DNA of 64,000 nt from Callipepla californica brunnescens (Eukaryota > Chordata > Aves > Galliformes > Odontophoridae), in NCBI GenBank assembly GCA_023055505.1, contig JALIRH010000077.1, forward strand, positions 1,240,001-1,304,000, given 5' to 3'. Under the pieces are notes generated by a model. It was given only the letters and a program-made list of their open reading frames with translations. It made no database searches and was not told the DNA's origin. Below are positions 27,173 through 39,440 of the stretch, one piece after another. The translations under genes were made by a program, and so were the position numbers. The stretch's first letter is position 1; each line of letters starts with the position of its first letter.

Positions 27173-27634
27173 TATGTATTAGATAAATGTAAAATACTTT
27201 CTTTGGTAATGTGCAGTGGTCACAGATTTGCTCTCTGTATTTGAAATTTACTTCAGAGATGTTGATTCTACTCCTCTCTTCCCCAAAGGCTTAATTCCTT
27301 ACCTTCATAGACTGTCCTCTCTGCCAATATTTTATTTTTTTCTGGTCTTGTACTTTTTCTCCTTTCCTCTACCTCAAATTTTCTACAGCTGACTAAAGGT
27401 ACAGGAAACATGAGAATTTAATTCTGAAAGCTGCTACTTCTAATGCAGGTGAGGTGTTATCTACAGTGCAGGTTATATGTGTTATAACAAGATAAGTCAT
27501 ACTCCCCTGTATAAGCCTTCATGTAGAAAACAATGACAGTGGTGATTTAGGTTAAGTGAGATTCCTTTCTGGGCTTTCTGTAACAAAACCTTGTAGCACA
27601 ATACCTCAGGAGCATTCAAAGCAGTTTCCTATAT

Positions 27635-27715
27635 ACAGAAACATAGAACAATTTGAATTTAACGGCTCTCTAGAGGTCATTCAGTCCAACCCAATAAGCT
27701 CTACTGACATCTGTG
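27635..27715 (-). mobile_element. CR1 LINE 3' end, short and decayed
   Basis: ACATAGAACAATTTGAATTT followed by CTAGAGGTCATTCAGTCCAA resembles the reverse complement of the CR1 3' end. The copy is short and diverged. Confidence 0.6.
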
Positions 27716-29377
27716 AAATTTAAACTGAGCTTTAAATTGTGAAACTTGCCAGGCTTCCCATCCTCTTCATTTCAATTAAAAATAGTAACTTCTAAGAATT
27801 CACTAATATTCATAGAAAACTCGATTAGGAAATTGACATCATAATTGTGTTCTGCTACCATTCAAAAATAATAGTTGCTTCTCTAAACTACACATTTAAA
27901 ACACTTCCATGCCGTTGCAAGAAGTAAAATGTCGTGAAATCTGTACGCTGCCATAGAGGCAGCCACTATTCTCACCTACTTGCCTACAGTTGCTCTGTTC
28001 TGTAGTGGACAGATGTCACTCGGTATATACCAAAGTACTAGTTTACAAATATTTAATATGAAAAACAAGACTTTTCATTTTACTGTAGAGTTAAGTAAAT
28101 TTATCTAAGGCTCATTTTTCCAATTGAGTAGAAGAGCTCCATACAAAGACCAACCTTTTATTTTTTTTAATGCATTTCTCCTTTTAAACTGAGACACAGA
28201 TGACAGAGGTATTAGGCATGCTGTGTGCAATCTGTTTTCAGCATTAGAGCCCACTCATAATGCCTTCATTTTAGGGAAAGTCTAAGGCCCGGTGATATTT
28301 GAGCATCTGATTATGAGTAGGTTGTTCACCGCCATGCAATTCTTTAATCGATATTTCCTTATCACTTCCTTTCACGTCTGTAGGTCACAATGTAAATTGC
28401 AAAAAGAGATCAATGACATAAGCGTGTTCCTAGAACTAACAATCATTAGGAGGGGACGTGAGAGAAACCGGGCAAATAAGAAAAAGCAGATAAATGGAAA
28501 CTTGAGTCAAGGGGTGGGCAGAGGGGTATCTCCTCTCCCGGTTGGTCCCCATCAGGAAAACAGTTTATTATTTAACCCTCAGACTGTATTTTTAAGTGCT
28601 GTAACAATCTATGCAGGACTACGTTTCATGTAAAAGGAATGCAAACCCATTTGCAAACTTTGAAGCCACTCTTAGCCAACTACATTTCATTCCACTTATT
28701 CCACTTCGCCATGTCCCATGTACCTAACATAGTACTGATAAACAGAATGCTGATCATTCAGATGCTGTCTCTTCAACAGGACATCAGGCCACTTTAGGCT
28801 GCAATAGAAGATAAGATGCTTCAATTTCATTTTCAAGTTTCCAATGTGAAGCTTTTAGTTTTCCGTTGTCCGTCTGTACAGAACTTCACTCAGCAATTCT
28901 GCTCCTGTCTTGTTCAGAGATCCTGATGATCAGACATGACAAGAGCAGCAATACTCCTCTGACTACCCCATTCAGACAGCGCTGTAAAATAAAAGGGATT
29001 TCAAATACATCCACTACACTGTCAGCCTTATCCCTTCTAGCTTTTGTTCTTTTGATCTTCAGTGTGCTCCTGAAATCTCCACAGGCAGCAGTCCTGTGCC
29101 AGTGCCTTCATGAACTCCAGGTGGAAGACACAACCATTTGAGTGGCAGAGAGTGAGAGCACTTCAGAGGACTTGCACAGCCTCCCTGCCCCACTATCTCA
29201 CTCCCACATCAAGTCTTTCATTCTACATCTCCTTGGGAAACGAATTTCTGACTATTATCTAAGCCCTTCTGGGAATCCCTTTTTAAGTCCAACTTTCCCA
29301 CTCCAAACAGAGCACAGAAATCTATTATCTCAGCAGGAGACATACATGGGAGCATTCGATTTAACTGTTCCTTTTCA

Positions 29378-29570
29378 GAGCCACAGAATCGCAAGGGTTG
29401 GAAGGGACCTCAAGAGATCGCAGAGTCCAATCCCCTGCTATAGCAGTAGACTGCACAGATAGGCATCCAGATGAGTCTTCTCCATAGAAGAAGATTCCAC
29501 AACCTCTCTGGGCAGCCTGTGCCAGTGCTCCATCACCCTTACGTAATGAAGTTCCTCTGCCCAAACACTT
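29378..29570 (-). mobile_element. CR1 LINE 3' end
   Basis: CACAGAATCGCAAGGGTTGG, AAGGGACCTCAAGAGATCGC, CAACCTCTCTGGGCAGCCTG and GCCAGTGCTCCATCACCCT follow one another as the reverse complement of the CR1 3' end. The copy is in the same orientation as PCDH15. Confidence 0.9.
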
Positions 29571-32394
29571 ACCAGTTGGTCAGGTATGGTTTGGTATATT
29601 TATTATGGCTGTTGCTATTCGCCTTCTTAGCGTCCGTTTGCTTGGGAATGGCCTGTCTTCCTAAAGATCATGGTCAGACCCACCAGCTTAGAGATCCCCG
29701 AATCCACCTTTCTGCCACCCCCAACCACGAGTGCAATGTTTGCCTTCCTAGTTAGAAGGAAACACCACTCCTTGGAACCTTTCAAGGATGACAGAAAGCA
29801 TCTGTGCAGCAATGCCAGTTAACATTTGGAACTTTTGGATGACCCTCATCTGCTCCCATGACTTCCTTCAGCAGCCCACAACTTCATCTTCCTCGTGGGT
29901 AATGCTTTCCTCCTTCAGGTTGACACTGGTCTGAGAGTTCCCATACCATGCCATTAAAAAAACATGAGGCATCAAAGTAGTGGAACATCTTTTTCATAAC
30001 CCTCATCCCTATGTCCTCTGCCCCAGTGAACTGTGGGGACTGTACCTTTAATCTTAAGGTACAAACACCTTTTTGAGTAGTCAGCATTCAAAACAGAAAG
30101 GAACATTGCAAAAAATAATTATTTTCTTAAATCATCTGTGTCAGTGCTCACCGAAGTGAATTTCAGCTGTTTGAAATGACTGCAGTAAAAGAGGTTCTGA
30201 AAAGAAGCCTCACCCATCAGCAGTTTAATTATTAGTGATAGAAACACATGAGACAGTAAATACTACCTTCTTTCACCAGGCCCTTTTTATTTGAAATAGC
30301 CTTCTACATTTTAACCACATTACAGCTTTACATGTAAAACATTCCCATAGAACCACAGTAGGTGTGGGAGAGGTTTCTAGTGTACCATGAAGGACAACGT
30401 AACGAAAGCAACTTTGCTGTTTAAAGAAGAATCTCCCTAAACAACACAGCTATATCAAAAGGCTAATCATCCTGATTTCAGTAATCTTGTTGAGGCCAGA
30501 AAATAATTCCAAGTGCCCAAATCACTCTTTTCTATACTGCTTGTATGAATATGAGACAATAGAAACTGCATTCAGTGTTTCTGAACAAAGAGAAAGCTCT
30601 TTCCAACCAGAGTCTGAGAACTAGGACTAGCGATAAACATGAGAAAAAAAACCAAAACCAGTATAGCCAGTTTCTATTGTTCCACATGAAGGAATAAGCC
30701 ACCAAAAGGTTTCATTACATATTTTCAACACAACTTAGAAATTAAACTAATTTATCAGAGGTTCCGTCGCAATGACATATTTTATAATTCCATCTAGACT
30801 AAAAATAAACTCAATACAATGTTTTAGAAGATTACTGTACCTTGAGGGCACCCAGAAAATAAAACCACGAAGTGGGTTTTAAAGATACTTGGTACTGTTT
30901 TAAAACATCACATCCATACATTTTAGGATGCAAAAGGAAAAAAAAAACGACTACGTAAAATGAACAGTGAAAAAGAAATAGCTTCATGGAAACAGCTTCA
31001 AGCACAAGGATCTTAACGTCTGCATATGCAAGGATTCAAAACAGCCTGTAACGGGACTGATATGTCAGCTTGGCTTAACAAAAACAAGCTTTTGGAAATT
31101 TCTAGTCTTCATTAAAGCTAAGAAAAGTTATTTCCCTTTAAAATTACACCCGAGCTCGGGCAGCTTCAGAGCAGTACCTACCTTTAATGGTACCGGGTTG
31201 AAGAGGAAGCAGAGCACAGACTTATGCAGAACCTCTTCTGTACTAGTGCAAACAAAACCATACTGAAGGAGCCTACATATAACCTGAATTAACTCAGACT
31301 TTCAAAGCAAGTAACAAAATTAGAAGGAAAGGCAAGCCCATCCCTAAGAAACACTTTCTCAATTTACAAATGCCAGAAAACAACTCAAGTTCACTCAAAA
31401 AGAAAGGAAAATTAACAACAAATATGACACATCGTGGGTATTTAATGGATGATAAAAACTTTTAAAGAAACATGGTTATTATGGTTATATGCCTTGGCCC
31501 CTTACAATGCTACCCAAACTGTCATATCCAATCTGGAGGCACTGCTAAGATAGCAGTTAATGAATTGTTAGAACAGCGCATGTGTGATACAACTGCAATG
31601 GGAAAGAGAGGTAAATGAAAGAAAGGAAATGATTGTGTGTAACTTCTTGAAAAACCCTGCTTCCCAATCTGTCTTCCATCACTTACAGCTCGTATTATAA
31701 CCCAGCCTTTGTGCTTTGCCCCTCAGTGAAGGAAATATGGAGCACATCACATTCAAACACTCATCCAAAACACCAATTCATACTTCCTTCCAATTGACTC
31801 TGACAAACAGATCCAGCACATTTCAAGAGACTGAATTTTCAATTGGTATCCCAGAAGACCCATACATGTAATAAAAATTTACATAGCTTCAAACTACTTA
31901 AATTAACAATAAACCAAGCATAATCTATCATTGTCGGATCTGATATTTCATTATGGTCAATACATTAACATCTTTCCCCCTTAATATCAGCAAAAATTTA
32001 CATTTGGGACAATCTTTTCTATGTATTCAGCATTCAGTCAGAGAATGAGGAAAATACTTGAAATCAGCAACAGTATAAAGATGTGGTGACAGTGCTGTAA
32101 TGCTGGAAATCTGATATAAGCAAACATTTCTAACAGTGTGTGTCTTCAAGAACAGCCTTTTGATTGTGACTTTTTAACTTATTAAGCATAAGAGACATAA
32201 TCAACTCTCTATTTTAAGGCCCAAAAAATCATTTCGTTAACTGCTAATGTAAATATGTCTGACTATAATTAAACTCCATCTACACTTCAAACATTTGAAA
32301 GTGAGTTTTTCCAAAGGTGCAATTACTTTGTTCTCTTTCTTAGTAGTCTGGAATGCTTGTGTAATAAATAATTCAACTGCACTTAACAACTTAC

Positions 32395-32523
32395 CCTTAC
32401 TTGACCAACAAAAGCATTGGCTTCCTCTTCCTGTACTGACAGGTTTTTAGGTAGAAACATATCAAACACCGGCCCATTGTCATTTACATCCGTCACCACA
32501 ATATTAACAGTAGCAGTTGAAGT
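32395..32523 (-). CDS. PCDH15: PCDH15 exon: end of EC6, canonical linker, start of EC7
   Basis: The exon has 129 bases, exactly 43 codons, phase 0 at both ends. The acceptor is TTTTTCTCTGCAG|ACT and the donor GTAAGG|GTAAGT. The product reads [34 protein letters not shown] and [14 protein letters not shown] is a textbook DXNDN linker, and QEEE supplies the XEX Glu of EC7. KNLS is a possible N-glycosylation site. The exon lies between two introns of about 12.7 and 13.5 kb. Because it is symmetric in phase, skipping would remove the EC6-EC7 joint but keep the frame. Confidence 0.96.
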
Positions 32524-35500
32524 CTGCAGAGAAAAATGAAATTATAAATGAACTACCTTCTAATTTACAGCAATTTTATTGCTGTGTATTAGAACCATCC
32601 AGTACAGAAGCCCTGGTAAACAGATGACCCATTTGTTTTTGCATATTTCTGCCAGACAGGAAACGTTATTCATTTAAAGAGCTTATAGTTGGCTTAAAAG
32701 AAAAGAAAGGAAGAAAGCATATCAGACATGTTTTGCCTAATATGATATTTTAAGGGTTTAGGGTTCTTTAACTTAAAAATCCAAATTCAAGCAATAGGAG
32801 AGTGAAATGCTTTGTGCTGAGGTGAAGCATCTCAGTTTGAGCTTCATGACTTCAAACATTTTGGCACCAAAAACACCCATGCCTTTGTTTTATATCCTGT
32901 GTATATAATTACAGAAGAGCTGCAGCTAGTAACACGTTCCTGTGTCCTATGACACAGGTTGCAAACAGAAGGAATTAACAGTCCTTGAAATAATCCAACT
33001 GGGAAAAAAGAAGCACTTAGAGGGAAAAAAAAACACAGGAAGATAAAAATATTACACCAGGAAATCCTTCTTATTGCAAAAACAGAGAAGCACCAGCGCA
33101 GACAGCACAAGGATGCTCTATCCCCAAGAGGAATACACACCAGCACCTGTCCTGCCCAGCTTCAGCCATGCCAGAGGCTGTGATGGAGCACTGGATGGGC
33201 ATGCCACAGCTGATACTATACCTTCTATCCACTAGGCTGTATCAAAATCTAGAAAAAAAAACTTACTCCTGAAAATTTTGGAAGTTTTTGGTCCTTCTAG
33301 CCTTAGTGAAAAAATTCTATTCCTTTTTAAAATCCACACCCTGTGACTTGTTCCATCTTGAGCTTCAGGTTTTTAGGGTGAGAGGAGCTGAATACTTGTT
33401 TCATCTTTATCAGCCTTAATTTTGTTGTGATGGGCAGAAGGCACAACAAGAATGCTTACTGTTCATTTTGGCTTGCCACTGAAAAGCAGATTTCCTTTTC
33501 CTAATCCAATCATCAGAGATGGATGTAGAATGAACTTGTAATGAAAGGAAAGCATTTTTTAAATACGGTATTGTTTCAGGTAGCTGCCTCCCCCAGAGGA
33601 GGCACAACCTATTCCTAAACCCAAATTGCTAGGTCTGATGTTACCGTTTTAACATTCTTTACAGGAACTCTGATAGCTCTAAAGCTCACTGACATCTATC
33701 TGAAACATCTGCTGCTGTACCCCCTTCATGCAGAGCTACGGCCTCACAGGTCCAGAATAAAAACAGAATTTCACCTCGTTTTTATTACAGGGCATGCTCC
33801 TTGTGTTTGCCACAGAGCAGCATGTACACTGTCACTTTCAAAGAACAACTAATGTACTCAAAATCTACTCACTGTCTTTAATAGTATGTGGTCATGCTTT
33901 CATTGCTGTGTCAATGCCAGTTCAATCTGATAACTTACTCTCCGCAGGAGTGATCCTGGAACAGGTCAATCTCCTTCACCTTCCAAATCCTCAGCATTGG
34001 CAAGCAGCCCAGTCACAGGTATTGGAGTCAGCTGTCTCTTTCACACAGCTATAAACACTGCTGTTGTGTTTGCATGGTGCCCTGTGCACTTCACTGCAAT
34101 GTTATCTGTGCTAACAGGCTATCCCCAATACTGGCACAGCAAAGCACAGACCCCACACAAACACAAGTGGCACAAATAAAAACCACGCACAATGCAGCCC
34201 ATCCAGAAAAAGAGTCGTTCTGTAATTCCTTGTACAACAGCAACTGCAGAAAACAGAACTGTTTCACAATAGGCCACCTCCAACAACTACTTAATGCATT
34301 AAAAGTAAATAAGTGAGAATGTTTTGAAATGAACAAACCAATAAAGATGCTTTCAGGCTAACTTCTTATATTGGCTTACGTTCAGCTGTTTGCTAATTGT
34401 TTCTGAAACTGCCATTCCCACATTGAAGGTACATAAGGAAAATATACTCTGCAATTCATGCATCACTGTCAACACAAAACACACTCGAGAACGTTTGCTC
34501 AGATGATGCACACTGTGCAGTGAAGGTAAATTAATCTTCCTAAGCTTACTCGATTCCACAGAATGGAGAGTAATAAAAACTCTTATATTTAATAAACTGA
34601 GACAAATATGGCATGGAAAATACTGGCTTCAGAAAGTACTTTTCATTAAAAAAAAATATTTCTTCTCCATTGCAGAGAATTTTAACAGCCTGTGTCTGAT
34701 AATCTGCAGTATGTTCACTTCTGACAACACTGAATCAACCCACAGCAGCTCTGAGAACAGCTGCCAGAAGACACATTTGCATTTGATAGCTTCTAAAGCC
34801 AGAGCTGAAAGTCAAATGACTGTTGTGATTTACTTACAGGTCTCATTCTTGTGCTGGAGTGCGTGCTGTGTGGGTGCTCACATACTTATTTCAGATCAAC
34901 GAAGCAACTTGTTATGAGGAACTCTTATGAGTCCCTTTCCTAAAGGACAGTGCTCTTCTAAATTCAAGCAACTCTACTCGGGAAGCATGCCCTGCAGTAT
35001 TACACTGTCTTGAGCAAAAAAAAGGGCACTATTTTATTTTATTTTAATCCAAGTAATCTTGAAACCCAACCATGGTAATATCAGATATATATAGCTTACT
35101 GAAATGCAGCCTAAGTTTAGAAGGGGTCATGTGAATAAGCACCAAAGCAGACTCAGGTTCCACACAGGACAAGAAGATGGAAACAACATGGAAGGTTACG
35201 CTCTGCTTAATACAATTTGGATTTTAAGATCAATTATAAGACTCTCTTTAGAATCTTTGTCAAAGACCTGGAGGAGCACACACAGTTTCAAGTGACGATG
35301 TGCAACCAGCCTCTTGCTTGTCTCTGCAATGCAGACATACTGGGAACGTGGCCAGAGCACTCCCTGGATAAGGCCAGGAAGAATCACACTTCTGATGCCT
35401 TTATATCATTAGATAGAGTTCACCTGACAAACAGAAAGTAAAGCTACCAGCTCAACTTCAGCATATGGAGGGTGAAAGGGTGGTTCTTTGAGTTATTCAG

Positions 35501-37897
35501 TAGGTTATTCTGTGATGGAGAGTATGACATGCTGAAGAAGAGGGATTTCCAGGTCACTCAACCCCTCAAGATAGAAAGAACCAGAAAGATGAAGGAGCTT
35601 TCACTTAGCTTAGCTCTCCAAGAGAATAAAAGAAAGTTTGCAGTATTTCACAAGAAAGGAGGAGACAGGAAGAGAAAGATTTGAAATTGTTCCCAACTCT
35701 TCTGTTATCCACAGGTTTGGTACTGTTCTAACTGATTGCACCCTTCCTTACCTGCTTGCCAACACTGCCATAGAGGACAGCTCCACTTATTGAGTCACAA
35801 AGTTAAACTGAAAAAGGCACTATCATTGCAAAGGAGTATTATTTTTTTGAGATGCCAACTGAGAAAAATTATTTTATAACATTAAATTTTATGTTCGTTC
35901 TAAGCTTCCAAGGGAACTAAAATGAGACCTTGTAATAAGACTATTTCAAATATACCCTGTTTTTTGTGTTGGTCACCATTTACTGAACTACTGAAAAGAG
36001 GATCAGTGCAGTGGCAGGAACACCAAAGGAAGCAGCCATACTGAGTTGTCTTAGTAGCAGCGATGCTACTGTGTACTCTGGCAGCAGCAAACTCTGAAAT
36101 TGAGAAGAAAAAATGGGGAACACTCCAGAGGTTTTCTACTTTATCTGAATTCAGTAAATGCTCCTCATCCCACTGATGACACCAACCTTTTAGGTGAGGT
36201 AGCTGTCAGTTGCCTACTGCCTGTATTTCTTTGAGATGCCCAGAGAAGCTGTTCTGCCATTACCACCAGAAACCACAATAACCAGAAAATATTTTTTTTA
36301 AATATCAACACTTTCATATCCCCATTAGATGGCTCCAAAATTTTGCTTAAGTTCTTTGCAAGTTGACATGCTGGTATGGTGTGAAATAGCCTTCATACAA
36401 TGCACATCAGCCAATGCAGGAGGGTGCCAGGACATTAAATGCATGCTGTAGGGATAAGAAGTGTGCTGCAGAGAGAAAAGAAGTAAGCACACTGAGATAA
36501 GGTTGTCGTATTTTGTATGGAGCTCAGTTTCCTGTACCTGTCATTTCTCACCATCATTCACAACCACAAGTGGCAGTGGCTGCCTGAGATCACTCCCAGA
36601 GCCATGCAAACTGTGCTTCATTTCCCACATGCCTAGAGTAACTTCTGCTAAGGCAGCCTAAAGTAGACAGAGGTAGGGATGCTTCTCTCACAGTTCATCA
36701 CCATCACTATTTTTAAGTTGTTAATTAAAAGCATTTAATTCTGCAAAGCCAGCTTTCTCGTCTTAGGGGGGACAAAGGTAGCTATATCACACATCTTAGA
36801 GCCCCAAGATGCAAGAGAAGAAATGCCCCTTCATTTACCACTTTTACTATTTCAGAAGTGCTGCAATGTATCTGGAACCTACAGCTCAGCTCCCATGGCA
36901 TGCATATGACAGATTAAGCTTAATGCAACACTTAGAATTACCAGATCACCAAGGATTTTCCTTGCAAAGTTTAGGAAAAAATAATAGAACATATGAAGAA
37001 AATATGTTTGAATTCTCCCTCTTTACTCTTCCTCATGCTATATTGTTGATTACAGTCTTCATAATGAGAGCACCTCAAATTTCTTATAGAATTCAGAGGA
37101 GTTGCTGTGTTTTCCAGAGGATCCTAAAAGAGGCAGTAGAACAAAAGCCTCTCAAGAAAGAAGAGTTGCTTCACTAAACCTCATAACGTTGCTTTAGTTG
37201 CCACTGAAAGTCTCTGAACGAACGTGAGTTGCGGTAACGATACAGAGATCTAACTCACAACTGGTTCTGCCTATGGATACTTCTCATGTAAGTTCCAAGA
37301 TAATGCAATTAGAGAGATGGACAAAAAACACCTTGACTTTTCTACAAAATATCTGTTGAATGTGGTTTGGAAAGCAGCACTGAAGTTGTTACTGGAAATT
37401 AAGGCAGAGGAAAAAGTGGTACAGCTTTGTACCAGGCTCTCCTCATACATTATTGAAGCAAACTGTTCTTACTTCTCCTTCATAATGACTGTAAGTCAAA
37501 CAAAAAGACCAGTGGCTGCAATGTATAAATTTCTTAGGGCCAATAAAACAGTCCCTACATATATAATTATTCCCTAAGCAATAAATGCATCATTTACATA
37601 GCCTTCACAAATATCTTTCGTTTTAAGTACATCAGACCCCGATAAATGTTATGGATGAGAAATCTGAAGATCACACTCGTGACTTATTTGCATGCTGCCA
37701 TTTAAATTGAGACTGAGAATAGCTGAGGGCATTCTCTGTCTTGGAAAGGAAGCATTCTCAGCTCTGACGTCAGGCAAGTTTATTAACTTAGACAAACTCT
37801 AAGACAAACACTACCATCTCTAGATTTAACTAGTTTGCATACAATAAGATCTGAGGCAAAGCCCAGGGCTTCATCTGATTAAAAAGATGCTTCTGAT

Positions 37898-37939
37898 CTT
37901 ATCTATATTATTCAGGAGCTTATCTATATTATTCAGGAG
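37898..37939. repeat. 21 bp exact tandem duplication
   Basis: The unit CTTATCTATATTATTCAGGA plus G is present twice, head to tail, without a mismatch. It is a recent local slippage or duplication. Confidence 0.9.
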
Positions 37940-38929
37940 AACGACACTCATGATATCCAAAACAATAGCTATTCTTTACAAAGCAGGAGAAACAGCTGCT
38001 TGGATCTTAAGTTACTGGGAGTGATTAGGACTAGCATAAAATACACATAAATGGTATAGCAGGCAAACTGTTGTGGTGCTCATGTGTGCTCCAGAAAAGT
38101 GGAAGTCTGAAGAATGACACTGCTATCAGGAGTCCAAAAATTTTTGATCGAGGAGGATGGCAGCAGGGTGCCTAAGTTAGAAAAAAGGGATGGGTAAAGG
38201 AAGGAGGACCATGCTTTTCTTTTCTAGTCTGCTTCTATCAGCAAGCTGTAAGCCCAATTTTTTCAAATCCTGTTTCCTTCCAGTGCAGGGTATGAGAACT
38301 TTACAAGTGGTATCTGCTAACTCTCTACACTCCTCTCCAAGTTATACAGAAGAAATGTCTAGCTGGACTGAGAAAATTTAGGAGAGAGAACAGACTGTGG
38401 CTACAGACAGGGCTGGAGCTTGTCCATAATAACAGTGATGAAAAAATATCACAAAAAGCCTTGGAAGAAGATAGAAACATAGCCTAACAGAGAAGAAAAA
38501 AATCCCTGAAGCAAAACCCTCTAAACTAAGAACTCATGTAGTGAAAGAGAAACCACAGAGGGTGAGAATCTCAGCAGGCAAGGAAGAGAAACCAACATGC
38601 ACTCAAGAAGCACCCTGACAAGCATATGGCACTGGTGGGACATCTCCAGCCACTGACAGTGGAGCCGGAGCTCCAACCCACTGTGTCTATTTGCAGAGTA
38701 GGAAGAGTACTGATCTGCTCCAAAGCACCTGAGAAGCATCCTGGTATCACAGAAATTAAGTATTACTGTTCCCATGGGATGAGCCACAAGCAGCTCACAT
38801 CCCAAGCCATATGTGCACAGGTTGAATGTTTCAAATACAGAGCATTCCGTGTGCTGAATAGACATAGCCCAACATAGCTGGATGTACAGATGACACTACA
38901 CCTGTTATGCACACTACTGAGAAGACTCC

Positions 38930-39440
38930 AGCCTTGTCCCTTTGCTCCCACTCCTTAGATACTGATAGACATTGATCAGATCCCGAGTCTTTTTTCAAGG
39001 CTGAACAGCCCCAGATCTCTCAGCCTCTCCTCATAAGGGAGGTGTTCCATACCCTTTATCATTTTTGTGGCCCTCTGCTGGACTCTTTCAAGGAGATCCC
39101 TGTCTTTTTCGTACCAGGGAGCCCAGAACTGGACACAGTACTCCAGGTGAGGCCTCAGCAGGGCAGAGCAGAGGTGAAGGATCACCTCCCTCAATCTTCT
39201 GGTCATGATCTTCTTAATGCACCCCAGGATCCCATTGGCCTTCTTGGCCACCAGGGCACACTGCTGGCTCATGACCAGCTTGTCACCCACCAGGACACCC
39301 AGGTCCCTCTCCTCAGAGCTCCTCTCCAGCAGCTCATCCCCCAGCCTGTACCAGTGCATGCGGTTATTTCTCCCTAAGTGCAAGACACTACACTTGCTCT
39401 TGTTAAACCTTACAAACACTGGAAGTTTGGGAGCCTCCTA
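38930..39440 (-). mobile_element. CR1 LINE fragment with 147-codon remnant of the reverse-transcriptase ORF
   Basis: The minus-strand open frame at 38976-39419 encodes the C-terminal part of CR1 ORF2. Recognisable pieces include [16 protein letters not shown], the aligned [36 protein letters not shown] and [16 protein letters not shown]. The frame then breaks, and the next frame continues into the following CR1 segment (SKGTRLESSQ). The copy lacks the catalytic core and the 3' tail, so it cannot be active. With few stops it is probably younger than the other fragments here. Confidence 0.93.

Larger units (their letters stand above)
18880..32394 (-). other. PCDH15: PCDH15 intron, about 13.5 kb, between EC7 exons
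   Basis: The intron runs from donor GTAAGT at 32394 to acceptor TTTAG at 18880. CR1 fragments lie at 23900-24142, 26722-27172, 27635-27715 and 29378-29570. The stretches 18880-23890 and 29570-32394 hold no repeat or exon I can name. One 143-codon open frame at 24828-25259 has no known family and is discussed among the rejected items. Confidence 0.8.

Noticed and set aside
35217..35300. Possible CR1 reverse-transcriptase remnant (RIFVKDLEEHTQF)
   Set aside because: One short peptide resembles NIFINDLDEG of CR1, but the sequence on both sides does not continue the CR1 order.
37765..37772. Perfect cAMP-response element TGACGTCA
   Set aside because: An 8-base motif is expected about once in a window of this size by chance, and there is no promoter nearby.
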